This document shows, piece after piece, positions 1 to 8,823 of a stretch of DNA of 37,048 bases. Source of the DNA: Sulfuricurvum sp. MLSB (GTDB lineage Bacteria > Campylobacterota > Campylobacteria > Campylobacterales > Sulfurimonadaceae); contig NZ_JQGL01000116.1 in NCBI RefSeq assembly GCF_000747095.1, positions 1-37,048 on the forward strand. The letters are read 5' to 3'. Below the pieces are notes generated by a model. That model was given only the letters and a program-made list of their open reading frames with translations. It was not told the DNA's origin and did not search any database. The position numbers and the translations under genes were made by a program. The number at the start of each line of letters is the position of its first letter. Positions within the stretch are counted from its first letter, which is position 1.

Positions 1-27
1 CAATTTTATGACAAGTGTGAGTAACCC

Positions 28-2583
28 ATGATGGATGTCCGCGAAGCCTTTTTGGCCTTTTTCGAATCAAAACAACATGAGCGCGTAGCGAGTTCACCCC
101 TCGTTCCTGATGATGCGACGCTTCTCTTTACCAATGCGGGGATGGTTCCGTTCAAGTCGATCTTCACGGGAGACATCCCTATTCCTGCGAACCCGCGCGC
201 GACCAGCGCTCAGACCTGTGTCCGTGCCGGCGGAAAACATAACGACTTGGAAAACGTCGGCCATACGGCGCGTCACCATACGTTCTTCGAGATGCTCGGA
301 AACTTCAGTTTTGGCGACTATTTCAAAGAAGAGGCGATTGCCTATGCGTGGGAATTCGTCACCGAAGTGATGAAGCTCCCTGTTGATAAACTGTGGGTCA
401 CCGTCCATGAAAGCGACGACGAGGCCGAAGAAATTTGGAAAAAGCACATTGCCGCCGATCGCATTATGCGTCTGGGGGACAAGGACAACTTCTGGCAGAT
501 GGGCGATACGGGACCGTGCGGTCCGTGTTCGGAAATCTTCGTCGATCAGGGCGCCGAGCACTTCAACGGTCCCGAGGACTACATGGGAGGAGACGGTGAC
601 CGATTCCTGGAAATCTGGAACCTCGTTTTCATGCAATACGAGCGCAACGCCAAAGGGGAACTTAAACCGCTTCCGAAGCCTTCTATCGATACGGGTATGG
701 GGCTGGAGCGGGCAACCGCAGTCCTCGAAGGGGTGACGAGCAACTACGACAGTTCGCTGTTCATGCCGATCATTCGCAAAGTTGAAGCCCTCATCGGCAA
801 GCCGTACGTCTATGCGACGGGGGCCTCGTATCGCGTTATCGCCGACCACATCCGTACGGTATTGTTCCTTCTGGCACAGGGGACGAACTTCAGCAATGAA
901 GGGCGCGGCTATGTACTGCGCCGTATCCTTCGCCGCGCGGTACGCCACGGATACCTTCTGGGCTTTACGAAGCCGTTTATGTTTGAAGTCGCGGACACCG
1001 TCGCCGAAGTGATGGGGAAACAGTACCCTTACATTGTCGAAAAGCTCTCCGTCGTTAAAGAGCAAATCATGCTCGAAGAGGAGCGGTTTTTCAAAACCAT
1101 CGCGTCGGGAATCGAACTGTTCAACGAAGAACTCAAAAACACCAAGGATGTCTTCAGCGGCGAAGTAGCCTTCAAACTCTACGACACGTTCGGATTCCCG
1201 CTTGATTTGACCGAAGATATGCTTCGCGAGAAAGCTATGGGCCTTGACGTCGATACGTTCGAACGGCTTATGAGCCTTCAGCGCGAGCGGGCCAAAGCGG
1301 CATGGAAAGGCTCGGGCGACGCCCATGTTGAAGGGGACTTCAAAACCCTTCTCGAAACGTTCGGCGTCAACACCTTCATCGGATACGGTTACACCAAAGC
1401 GCCGGTCAAAGTGCAGGCGCTTCTGGGCGAAAACTTTGAACGCATCGATCAGCTTCACGCACACCAAAAAGGGTGGGTATTGCTCGAAGAAACTCCGTTT
1501 TATGCGGAGAGCGGCGGACAATGCGGCGACAGCGGCGTATTGGGTGACAAAGCGGTTGTGCTGGACACGAAAAAATTCCACGGTCTGAACCTCTCGCACA
1601 TCGAAACGAAAGAAACGCTCAGTGTCGGCGAGACGGTAGAGGCGATTGTGGACCCTTCACGCAACGAGATTGCCAAACACCACTCGGCGACGCACCTGCT
1701 TCATGCGGCACTGTACGAAATTCTGGGAGAGCACATCTCTCAAGCCGGTTCACTGGTCGAACATAACCGCCTCCGTTTCGACTTCTCGCATCCCAAAGCG
1801 ATGAGCCACGAAGAGATTGCTCTCGTCGAAGAACGGGTCAACTACCATATCTTCCATGCGTTGGAAGGTACAACGCGCGAAATGAGCATCGACGAGGCCA
1901 AAAAGAGCGGCGCCAAAGCGCAATTCGGCGAAAAGTACGGCGATACGGTTCGTGTCGTCAATTTCGGGTCGGCATCGGTCGAGTTTTGCGGCGGTATCCA
2001 CGTTGATAATACTGCAACCATCGGAACATTCGCAATCGTCAAAGAGAGCGGAGTGAGTGCGGGTGTGCGCCGTATCGAAGCGGTGTGCGGCAACGCGGCC
2101 TACAATCTGTTCAAATCGCAGCGCCATCTTCTCGAAGAGGTTGAAGCTTCCGTCAAAAACCGGGATGTATTGGCAGGAATCGAGCGCCTTAAAGAGCAGG
2201 TGAAAACCCTCAAAACCGACATGGCGGCACTGGCTTCAAGCGCCAAAGAAGAACTCGGTGTCACGATGATGGGCAGCACGGCTGTGGTTGTCGCCGAGTT
2301 GGGCGCCGGAGATATTAAAGAGCGGATTGACGAACTCAAAAATACTCATGAATCGGTCGCGGTAATGCTATTCCAAATCAAAGACGACAAAGTTCTTCTC
2401 GCCGCAGGCGCGAAGAACACGACTCTCAAAGCGGGAGACTGGATCAAAGCGATTGCGCCGATCCTCGGCGGAGGCGGAGGCGGACGTCCCGACTTCGCCC
2501 AGGCGGGCGGTAAAGACGCTTCCAAGATGGGTGAAGCCAAAGAGGCGGCAGTGGCCTATGTCACGCAGGAACTTAGCAAATGA
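28..2583 (+). CDS. alaS: Alanine-tRNA ligase (AlaRS)
   Basis: Class II aminoacyl-tRNA synthetase that charges tRNA-Ala in the cytosol and hydrolyses mis-charged Ser/Gly-tRNA-Ala. The 851-residue product has the family architecture: an N-terminal catalytic domain beginning FLAFFESK with [13 protein letters not shown], then the editing domain with HHSATHLLH from residue 551 and the zinc-binding CGGIH at 654-658, then a coiled coil and the C-terminal Gly-rich domain ([15 protein letters not shown], about 814). An in-frame TAA at 22-24 limits the start. ATG 28 and ATG 31 are adjacent, and relatives usually begin Met-Asp, so ATG 31 is the likelier true start. The stop overlaps the next start as ATGA, so this appears to be the first gene of a seven-gene operon. 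The upstream promoter lies outside the window. Confidence 0.98.
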   Translation: MMDVREAFLAFFESKQHERVASSPLVPDDATLLFTNAGMVPFKSIFTGDIPIPANPRATSAQTCVRAGGKHNDLENVGHTARHHTFFEMLGNFSFGDYFKEEAIAYAWEFVTEVMKLPVDKLWVTVHESDDEAEEIWKKHIAADRIMRLGDKDNFWQMGDTGPCGPCSEIFVDQGAEHFNGPEDYMGGDGDRFLEIWNLVFMQYERNAKGELKPLPKPSIDTGMGLERATAVLEGVTSNYDSSLFMPIIRKVEALIGKPYVYATGASYRVIADHIRTVLFLLAQGTNFSNEGRGYVLRRILRRAVRHGYLLGFTKPFMFEVADTVAEVMGKQYPYIVEKLSVVKEQIMLEEERFFKTIASGIELFNEELKNTKDVFSGEVAFKLYDTFGFPLDLTEDMLREKAMGLDVDTFERLMSLQRERAKAAWKGSGDAHVEGDFKTLLETFGVNTFIGYGYTKAPVKVQALLGENFERIDQLHAHQKGWVLLEETPFYAESGGQCGDSGVLGDKAVVLDTKKFHGLNLSHIETKETLSVGETVEAIVDPSRNEIAKHHSATHLLHAALYEILGEHISQAGSLVEHNRLRFDFSHPKAMSHEEIALVEERVNYHIFHALEGTTREMSIDEAKKSGAKAQFGEKYGDTVRVVNFGSASVEFCGGIHVDNTATIGTFAIVKESGVSAGVRRIEAVCGNAAYNLFKSQRHLLEEVEASVKNRDVLAGIERLKEQVKTLKTDMAALASSAKEELGVTMMGSTAVVVAELGAGDIKERIDELKNTHESVAVMLFQIKDDKVLLAAGAKNTTLKAGDWIKAIAPILGGGGGGRPDFAQAGGKDASKMGEAKEAAVAYVTQELSK

Positions 2584-3116
2584 AGCAATTTATTGTCGAA
2601 ACGTTTGCCGATCACCGCAATCTGATCGTTTTTTTGCACGTTCTCAGTGCCGTTATCTGGGTCGGAGGGATGATTGCGATCCGTTTTGCGACGCATCAGT
2701 CTCTTAGCCTGATTACCGATCCGAAGCTGCGTTTGGAACGTGCGGCGCACACTCTCAAGCGTCTTTTTGGCATCGTATGGCCGTTTGTCGTTATTTTGCT
2801 GGTAACGGCGATTTTCATGGCGGTCGGGCTTGGATTCCGTGCTGCGGCACTGGATGCGTCCGGCAACGTGATCGACGATTATGCCATGAGCCTCTACAAC
2901 ACGGTTCATATCAAAGAAGCGATCTGGCTTGTTATGGCATTGAATCTCGGCGCGATGATGTTTCGCCGCTCAAAAGCCGAAAAAGCTCTCAAACTGGGTA
3001 ATGTCGACGAGGCCAAAAAGATGCTCGGCGTGATTGCCCAATACATGGTCCCCGTCAATATCGGCCTCGGGGTAATCGCGATTTTTATCGGCGTCGTTCT
3101 TAGAAACGCGTACTAA
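2580..3116 (+). CDS. Four-helix integral membrane protein, HemJ/CopD-like
   Basis: The 178-residue protein has about four hydrophobic segments (roughly 15-35, 65-85, 110-130 and 150-175). A His sits in the first ([14 protein letters not shown]) and an HIKEAIW motif in the third. This layout, with membrane His and a following Lys, resembles the HemJ (protoporphyrinogen oxidase) and CopD membrane families, but the similarity is by eye only and no cofactor role is proven. The start ATG overlaps the alaS stop (ATGA), implying translational coupling. maf follows after 3 bases. A conserved small membrane protein of unknown role carried with alaS is equally possible. Confidence 0.75.
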   Translation: MKQFIVETFADHRNLIVFLHVLSAVIWVGGMIAIRFATHQSLSLITDPKLRLERAAHTLKRLFGIVWPFVVILLVTAIFMAVGLGFRAAALDASGNVIDDYAMSLYNTVHIKEAIWLVMALNLGAMMFRRSKAEKALKLGNVDEAKKMLGVIAQYMVPVNIGLGVIAIFIGVVLRNAY

Positions 3117-3119
3117 CCA

Positions 3120-3674
3120 ATGCTGCGTCTCGCTTCTGGATCGGTTACCCGTGCCGAACTGCTCCGGAATGCAAATATCCCTTTTATTCAGGAATCCATC
3201 GATTTCGATGAGGACTCCATACGTGCATCTTCTCCCAAAAATTTCGTTTATCAGGCTACGCTGGGAAAATACAAAGTGAATCTGGAACGGTTCGGATGTG
3301 CCGATTACCCTCTCTTGGTAGCCGATACGGTCGTAACGGCACAGGGGAAAATCCTGCGCAAGGCCAAAGACGAAACCGATGCGAGAGACATTCTTCGTAC
3401 CCAAAGCGGTTCGGAAACCGATATCATTACCTGTATGATCTACAAAACGCCCCGCTTGGAGTTGGTGGATATCTCCGTGACACGCTATTTTTTTGACCCG
3501 TTCGATCCTGCGGACGTGGAGCGTTATCTGCACAGCGGGCAATGGCGCGGAAAAGCCGGAGCGTGCATGGTGGAGGGGTTTTGCAAACCTTATATCCGGG
3601 AAGTGCGGGGATTCGAGAGCACCGCGATGGGACTCTCCGTCGAAATCCTCAGAATGTTCATGGAGGAGGCCTGA
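3120..3674 (+). CDS. maf: Maf-family nucleotide pyrophosphatase
   Basis: Maf proteins hydrolyse non-canonical or modified NTPs to NMP and pyrophosphate and have been linked to septum formation. The 184-residue product opens with the family signature LRLASGSVTRAELLRNA and carries the central LLVADTVV motif with its catalytic Asp, then RDILRTQSG and the C-terminal GKAGACMVEGF and STAMGLSVE segments. Length matches the family. It starts 3 bases after the membrane-protein gene and ends 1 base before the protease gene, so it is internal to the operon. The alaS-maf-pbp order is recalled as conserved in Campylobacter. Confidence 0.92.
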   Translation: MLRLASGSVTRAELLRNANIPFIQESIDFDEDSIRASSPKNFVYQATLGKYKVNLERFGCADYPLLVADTVVTAQGKILRKAKDETDARDILRTQSGSETDIITCMIYKTPRLELVDISVTRYFFDPFDPADVERYLHSGQWRGKAGACMVEGFCKPYIREVRGFESTAMGLSVEILRMFMEEA

Positions 3675-3675
3675 T

Positions 3676-4428
3676 ATGACGTTACGTGTGTTGATCCTTG
3701 CGGCGGCACTGATAAGCGGATGCGCTACGACTCCGGTGACGAACCGGACGCAGTTTATGATGATCTCGACCGATCAGGAGATGAATCTGGGAGCGAGCGA
3801 AGCGCAAAAAGTGCTTCAAAGCTCCAAGCTGAGTCAGGACAGGGCACTTCAGGAGCGGGTCAGACGGATCGGACAGCGGATTGCCGCGGTCAGCGGACGG
3901 AGCGATTTTGCGTGGGAGTTTCACGTCATCGACGATGCCACGCCAAACGCTTTTTGTCTTCCCGGCGGAAAGGTCTTTTTCTATACGGGGATTTTGAAAA
4001 TCGCCGAAAACGATGATCAGATTGCCACCGTCATGGGACACGAGATCGCGCATGCGCTTGCGCGGCACGGTGCCGAGCGCCTTTCGATGCAGACGGCGAG
4101 CAACATCGGTGCGCAGGTGCTGGCAACCGCTCTCAATATCCCCTCGCAGTACCAGAATCTTTATTCTCAGGCATACGGGATCACCTCAAAGATAGGATTG
4201 ATCCTCCCTTACAGCCGCAAATTCGAACACGAAGCCGATCAGATCGGTATCTATCTGATGTGGAAAGCGGGATATAACCCTTTGCAGGCTCTGCGTTTCT
4301 GGGAAAATATGGCGCGTCTGTCGAAAAGTTCTCAAAAACCTCCCGCCTTTTTATCCACCCACCCGGCGGATGAGGAGCGGATCAGCGAAATCCGCGAATA
4401 CATAGCGCAGCTTCCCCTCCAGCGATGA
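3676..4428 (+). CDS. M48-family metalloprotease, predicted lipoprotein
   Basis: Zinc endopeptidase of the M48 (Oma1/LoiP/BepA-like) family, probably periplasmic and involved in envelope quality control. The 250-residue protein begins with a lipoprotein signal ending in the lipobox ISGC (Cys about 16), so it is expected to be lipid-anchored. The zinc motif HEIAH is at residues 122-126, and the third ligand lies in FEHEADQIG at about 183-191. A much longer reading from 3493 is open, but ATG 3676 is preferred: GGAGGAGG lies a few bases upstream and the signal peptide starts exactly there. No TPR repeats follow, unlike BepA. The stop overlaps the bioF start by 4 bases. Confidence 0.93.
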   Translation: MTLRVLILAAALISGCATTPVTNRTQFMMISTDQEMNLGASEAQKVLQSSKLSQDRALQERVRRIGQRIAAVSGRSDFAWEFHVIDDATPNAFCLPGGKVFFYTGILKIAENDDQIATVMGHEIAHALARHGAERLSMQTASNIGAQVLATALNIPSQYQNLYSQAYGITSKIGLILPYSRKFEHEADQIGIYLMWKAGYNPLQALRFWENMARLSKSSQKPPAFLSTHPADEERISEIREYIAQLPLQR

Positions 4429-5540
4429 TGCATCCTTACGAAAACGAACTCAAGGCGCTTAAACGTTCCGGTCGTTACCGGGAACGGCTCGTTGCCGATG
4501 ACGCGCTGATTGATGCGGCATCCAACGATTATCTGGGGCTTGCGCACCTCAAAGAGCTGCATCTCAAAGCCTGCGAGACGTTATCGCGTTACCCGTATCA
4601 TGCCCCTAAAGCGTCGATGCTGGTGGGAGGATACCATCCGATACATGCCGCGTTTGAGAAAGCGCTGTGCGAAGCAAACGGGTTCGAGACGGGGATTGTT
4701 ATGGGGAGCGGTTTCAACGCCAACATCGGCCTGATCGAAGCGCTTGTGCGCAAGGGGGATGTGCTCTTGATGGACGAGGATTACCATGCGAGCGGCATTA
4801 TCGCCTCCAGATTGTGCGAAGGGGAAGTGCATTTTTTCCCGCACAACGACACGGAGTTTGTGCAAACCGCACTGGAACGTTACAGGGACCGTCGGGTTAT
4901 CGTCGCGGTAGAGGGGATATACTCCATGGGGGGTGATACGGTCCGCCGCGAGATACTCGAACTGGCAATTTCCCATAATACGATATTGATTCTTGACGAA
5001 GCCCACAGCAGCGGCGTCATCGGGGAAAACTTGATGGGTATTTTGGATTACTATCAGATAGCACCGACACCGCTGATGGTCAAGATGGGGACGCTGGGGA
5101 AGGCATACGGGAGCTTCGGCGCGTATGCATTGTGCTCTGCGCACATCGGCGAATATCTGATTAACCGCGCCAAAAATGTCATCTACGCTACCGCCCCTTC
5201 GCTGTACGATACGGCCTTGGCCTATCATGCTCTGGAATACATTCTAGCCCATGCGGCACAGCTCAGAAAGAAAATTTCAATCCGCCAAAAGATTGTGTAT
5301 GATGTGCTTGGAATCAGCGTTCCCGGCTTGATCGTTCCTCTCGAAATCGGCGACAACCGCGAAGTGATGCGCCTTCAGGAGGACTTGAAAAACGAGTTCG
5401 GAATTCATGTCGGGGCGATTCGGCAGCCGACGGTGAAAAAAGCGATCATCCGTCTTATCGCCAGACTCGATATCGATGAAAGCCTTTTGCGTCAGGTATG
5501 TGAGCGTTTTGGGCCGATATTGGATAAAATATCGCGATGA
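4425..5540 (+). CDS. bioF: 8-amino-7-oxononanoate synthase-like PLP enzyme
   Basis: Member of the alpha-oxoamine synthase family. BioF condenses pimeloyl-ACP/CoA with alanine in biotin synthesis. The 371-residue product has the fold-type I PLP signatures: SNDYLGL near the N-terminus, DEAHSSG with PLP-binding Asp191, and the Schiff-base Lys226 in TLGKAYGSFGA. The N-terminus is shorter than in E. coli BioF, as I recall for epsilonproteobacterial versions. Glycine C-acetyltransferase (Kbl) is the main alternative; no other bio gene lies nearby to decide. It overlaps both neighbours by ATGA, so expression is coupled to the envelope genes. ATG 4428 is an alternative start one codon on. Confidence 0.82.
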   Translation: MMHPYENELKALKRSGRYRERLVADDALIDAASNDYLGLAHLKELHLKACETLSRYPYHAPKASMLVGGYHPIHAAFEKALCEANGFETGIVMGSGFNANIGLIEALVRKGDVLLMDEDYHASGIIASRLCEGEVHFFPHNDTEFVQTALERYRDRRVIVAVEGIYSMGGDTVRREILELAISHNTILILDEAHSSGVIGENLMGILDYYQIAPTPLMVKMGTLGKAYGSFGAYALCSAHIGEYLINRAKNVIYATAPSLYDTALAYHALEYILAHAAQLRKKISIRQKIVYDVLGISVPGLIVPLEIGDNREVMRLQEDLKNEFGIHVGAIRQPTVKKAIIRLIARLDIDESLLRQVCERFGPILDKISR

Positions 5541-6235
5541 ATACCGTCCTGATTGATCGGCTGAAAATCACGCATGACCAGAACGTGCTCGTCGATATTG
5601 CCCTGGAGATTCGGCGCTCTCTGGCACTGGTGGGGGAGAGCGGCAGCGGCAAGTCGCTTACCCTGAAATCGTTGCTCGGTTTGCTGGAACCGACGCTGGA
5701 GGTAATGCTTGAAAAACAATGCGGATTTGAATGGCAATCCGGAAAGAGCGTTGCTCTGGTTCCTCAAAACCCGTTTACGGCTCTTTCGCCGTTGACAAAA
5801 ATCAAGAATCAGCTTTTTGTTCCGCAGGAGCGGAGCGAAGAGCTTTTTGAATTGCTGGGGCTGGAGAAAGAACTGCTGGAGCGTTATCCGCCGGAACTCT
5901 CGGGCGGTCAGCTTCAGCGTGTGGTTGTCGCCATTGCGCTCTGCGGTGATCCGAAACTGCTGTTGCTGGATGAGCCGACGACGGCACTTGATGCCGTGTC
6001 GAAAGAGGCAATGATCGTTTTATTAAAAGAGCTACAGGAAAAAATGAATTTTTCAATGCTGTTTGTAACCCATGACATGGCGGTTGCATCGGCATTGTGC
6101 GATGATATGTGCGTCATTCGCCACGGGCGGATCGTCGAGACGGGGAAAACGGCGCAGGTCGTGGCAAACCCCAAAGAGAGCTACACCCAAGCGTTGATTG
6201 ACGCCGAGTTTAAAACCAGAGGATTTAGAATTTGA
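5537..6235 (+). CDS. ABC transporter ATP-binding protein, Opp/Dpp type, orphan
   Basis: Cytosolic ATPase subunit of an ABC transporter. In its 232 residues are Walker A GESGSGKS (33-40), a Q-loop in VPQNPFTALSP, the signature LSGGQLQRV (121-129), Walker B LLLLDEPT, a D-loop and the switch His in FVTHDMAVA. The PQNPFTALSP stretch is typical of DppD/OppD (peptide or nickel) importers. It is shorter than those (about 320 residues) and lacks their C-terminal Cys-containing extension. No permease or binding protein is nearby, so partner and substrate are unknown. It overlaps bioF by ATGA and the PBP gene by one base. Confidence 0.88.
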   Translation: MNTVLIDRLKITHDQNVLVDIALEIRRSLALVGESGSGKSLTLKSLLGLLEPTLEVMLEKQCGFEWQSGKSVALVPQNPFTALSPLTKIKNQLFVPQERSEELFELLGLEKELLERYPPELSGGQLQRVVVAIALCGDPKLLLLDEPTTALDAVSKEAMIVLLKELQEKMNFSMLFVTHDMAVASALCDDMCVIRHGRIVETGKTAQVVANPKESYTQALIDAEFKTRGFRI

Positions 6236-8244
6236 TGAACCTTTATGAACCTGAACAATTATCTCTAAAAGCCCGAATGAAAAAATATTTTTTGATTTTA
6301 ATCGGAATCATGATTATGATTCCCGTCGGCTTTTTGGGTTATCTTATTTACACGTTTGAATACGAAACCCAACGCTTGATCAACTATCAGCCGCGTCTGA
6401 CGACAGAAGTGTACGACCGCAACGGCAATAAAATTGCCAACCTGTTCAGCGATCAACACCGTTATTACGTTTCGTACGAAAATATCCCTCCGCGTCTGAT
6501 CGAAGCGCTTCTGGCAATCGAAGATACGATGTTTTTCGAACACCACGGCGTTAATCCCGATGCCATTATGCGGGCGATCATTAAAGACGTTACTGCCGGA
6601 AAACTGAAAGAGGGGGCGAGTACGATCACACAGCAGCTGGTCAAAAATACCCTTCTCACCCGCGAGAAAAAATTCTCGCGCAAGTTCAAGGAGGTGCTGT
6701 ATGCGATCCGAATTGAGCAGGAATTGACCAAAGAGCAGATTCTGGAACGCTATTTCAACGAAATTTATTTGGGGCACGGCTACTACGGGATCAAAACGGC
6801 TTCGGACGGATATTTTCGAAAGCCGCTTAAAGATTTGACCCTCAAAGAATCGGCGATGCTTGTAGGGCTTCCGAAAGCACCGAACTTTTATTCGCCGACC
6901 CGAAATTACGAGCTTTCTTTGGGACGTGCAAATCGTGTCATCGGACGGATGTATGAGCTGGGATGGATCGATCAGGCGACGTATGAGAAAGCGACTCAGG
7001 AACGTCCGAAAGTCTACAACGACACCCTCAGCAAAAACTCCGGTCCCTATATCATCGATGAAGTTATGCGCCAGCTCGGCGATGCGTTTCCCGACATCCG
7101 AAGCGGCGGGTACAAAGTCTATACGACGATCGATATGAGGCTTCAGGAAGCCGGATATAAAGCGCTTCAATCGGGGCGTGACGAGATTCTCAAACGGGCT
7201 CAGGAAGCGGGGGATCTGGATGAGAACATGCAGCGTCAGCTCAACGGTGCGCTTGTCAGTCTTGATCCTTATACCGGAGAGATTCTGGCAATGGTCGGGG
7301 GGTATGATTATTCACTCAGCCCTTTTAACCGTGTAACACAGGCCAAACGTCAGCCCGGATCGGCGTTCAAGCCGTTCATTTATCAAGTAGCGCTCGACAG
7401 CGGGATGTCTCCCGCATCATTGGTTCCCGACATCGCCCGTACCTATACGTATGCGGGTGAAGGGGGCGAAGAGAAGACGTGGCAGCCTAAAAACTACAAA
7501 AACGAATACAAAGGGATGGTAACCATCCGCGACGCGCTGACCCATTCACGGAACCTTGCTACGATCAACATGGTCAGCGATATGGGATTTCAGAAAGTGG
7601 TTGAGGGGCTTCGTCGATACGGCATCGTCGAAAATCTCCCGCCGGATTTATCGCTGGCTCTGGGGACGATGATGATCTCTCCGCTGGATCTGGCAAAATA
7701 CTATACGATGTTCGCAAGCGGCGGCGGACTGACCAATCCGATTTTGGTACGTGAAGTGGTGACGCCGAGCGGAGAGCGGATTCGCTATGAAAACAAACGC
7801 CGTCAGGTCAACACCCCCGAACAGATCTATCTGATGACGTCGATTTTGAAAAATGTCGTCAGCTACGGAACGGGTACGTCGGCACGGGTAGCGGGAATCG
7901 AGATCGCCGGGAAAACCGGGACGACGAATAAAAACGTCGATGCGTGGTTCGCCGGGTATTCTCCGAGCGTCGAGACGGTCGTGTGGTTCGGTAATGACAA
8001 CAATACGCCGATGCGCCGCAGTGAGACCGGGGGGCGGGCTGCCGGACAGGTTTTCCGTTATTTTTACGAAGATATGCTTCGCATCTATCCGAATACCAAG
8101 CGCTATTTTGACCGCCCAGCCGGAGTATACGACATGACGACCGGCGGAGACGGAAATGTAACCGAAGCATTCACCGATACCTCAAAAGCTCCTGACGTGA
8201 CGCAGGAAGAAGCGCCGAAAACCGACGAAAAGTTATTGTTTTAA
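6235..8244 (+). CDS. Penicillin-binding protein 1A (bifunctional transglycosylase/transpeptidase)
   Basis: Class A PBP that polymerises and cross-links peptidoglycan at the outer face of the inner membrane. It has a cytoplasmic N-tail, one membrane anchor (about 20-42), and a GT51 domain with Glu96 in IEDTMFFEHHG and ASTITQQLVKN. The transpeptidase domain has Ser376-x-x-Lys379 in GSAFKP, SRN at 438-440 and KTGTT from 560. The 669-residue product ends in a polar tail. ATG 6235, overlapping the previous stop as TGATG, is chosen over the TTG codon immediately upstream. It is the last gene of the operon; the convergent DedA gene ends 17 bases further on. It corresponds to pbpA (Cj0508) of C. jejuni by position, from memory. 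Confidence 0.96.
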   Translation: MNLYEPEQLSLKARMKKYFLILIGIMIMIPVGFLGYLIYTFEYETQRLINYQPRLTTEVYDRNGNKIANLFSDQHRYYVSYENIPPRLIEALLAIEDTMFFEHHGVNPDAIMRAIIKDVTAGKLKEGASTITQQLVKNTLLTREKKFSRKFKEVLYAIRIEQELTKEQILERYFNEIYLGHGYYGIKTASDGYFRKPLKDLTLKESAMLVGLPKAPNFYSPTRNYELSLGRANRVIGRMYELGWIDQATYEKATQERPKVYNDTLSKNSGPYIIDEVMRQLGDAFPDIRSGGYKVYTTIDMRLQEAGYKALQSGRDEILKRAQEAGDLDENMQRQLNGALVSLDPYTGEILAMVGGYDYSLSPFNRVTQAKRQPGSAFKPFIYQVALDSGMSPASLVPDIARTYTYAGEGGEEKTWQPKNYKNEYKGMVTIRDALTHSRNLATINMVSDMGFQKVVEGLRRYGIVENLPPDLSLALGTMMISPLDLAKYYTMFASGGGLTNPILVREVVTPSGERIRYENKRRQVNTPEQIYLMTSILKNVVSYGTGTSARVAGIEIAGKTGTTNKNVDAWFAGYSPSVETVVWFGNDNNTPMRRSETGGRAAGQVFRYFYEDMLRIYPNTKRYFDRPAGVYDMTTGGDGNVTEAFTDTSKAPDVTQEEAPKTDEKLLF

Positions 8245-8261
8245 CCGATAGCTTTTTATTT

Positions 8262-8822
8262 TTATCTCTTTTTGGTGGCCTGTGAAAAATAGATCCACAG
8301 GCTCCCTCCGACAACGACCAGCATGACGGGTGCAAGATAGGGTTTGTCGGCAACCAGCTCATACCCTTCGAGCAAAGCACCTCCGCCCAAATAGCTTCCC
8401 CCTCCGATAACGACCGCCCAGATGGCGGCACCGAGCGCGTTATAGCCGCTGAATTTCCAAAAATCGTATTTCGTCAAGCCGATGGCAAGAGGTACCAGCG
8501 TCTTGAGTCCGTAGATGAATTTTTTGATGATGATAATCCAGGCGCCGTGCTTTTTGATCAACAGATGCGAAAACGCAAGTTTGCGGCGGTGTTTTTTGAA
8601 ATATTCCATCATCTCCGTTTTGTGATAGCGGGACATGTAAAACAGCAGCGCGTCGCCGATAAAATTGGCGGCGAAGGCAATGGCAATCGAGAGGGAAAGA
8701 TCCATTTTACCCATGAAGCTGAGTACTCCCGCTCCCAGCAAGGCGACAAAACCGCCTCCCAGCGAGTAGAGAAACAAGACGACATATCCGTATGTCGACA
8801 GGTTGCTGAGCATATTATCCAT
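8262..8822 (-). CDS. DedA-family (VTT domain) membrane protein
   Basis: Polytopic inner-membrane protein of 186 residues. DedA proteins are implicated in flipping undecaprenyl phosphate or phospholipids and in membrane homeostasis. Visible features are GGGFVALLGAGVLSFMGK, FIGDALLFYMSRYHK and the re-entrant-loop-like KKFIYGLKTLVPLAIG carrying the basic residues typical of the family (usually F-x-x-R-x-x-P; here Gly-Leu-Lys replaces the usual Arg), then hydrophobic C-terminal helices. The ATG lies one base after the uvrB stop, so it is the second gene of a uvrB operon. It ends 17 bases from the convergent PBP gene, with no clear terminator hairpin between. Confidence 0.9.
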   Translation of the reverse strand: MDNMLSNLSTYGYVVLFLYSLGGGFVALLGAGVLSFMGKMDLSLSIAIAFAANFIGDALLFYMSRYHKTEMMEYFKKHRRKLAFSHLLIKKHGAWIIIIKKFIYGLKTLVPLAIGLTKYDFWKFSGYNALGAAIWAVVIGGGSYLGGGALLEGYELVADKPYLAPVMLVVVGGSLWIYFSQATKKR

Positions 8823-8823
8823 T

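Noticed and set aside
94-1599. 501-codon open frame on the minus strand inside alaS
   Set aside because: Lies fully antisense to a certain gene; sequence shows no domain, and such frames arise from codon bias on the coding strand.
3493-3675. 61-codon N-terminal extension of the M48 protease
   Set aside because: Overlaps maf out of frame; the lipoprotein signal and ribosome-binding site place the start at 3676.
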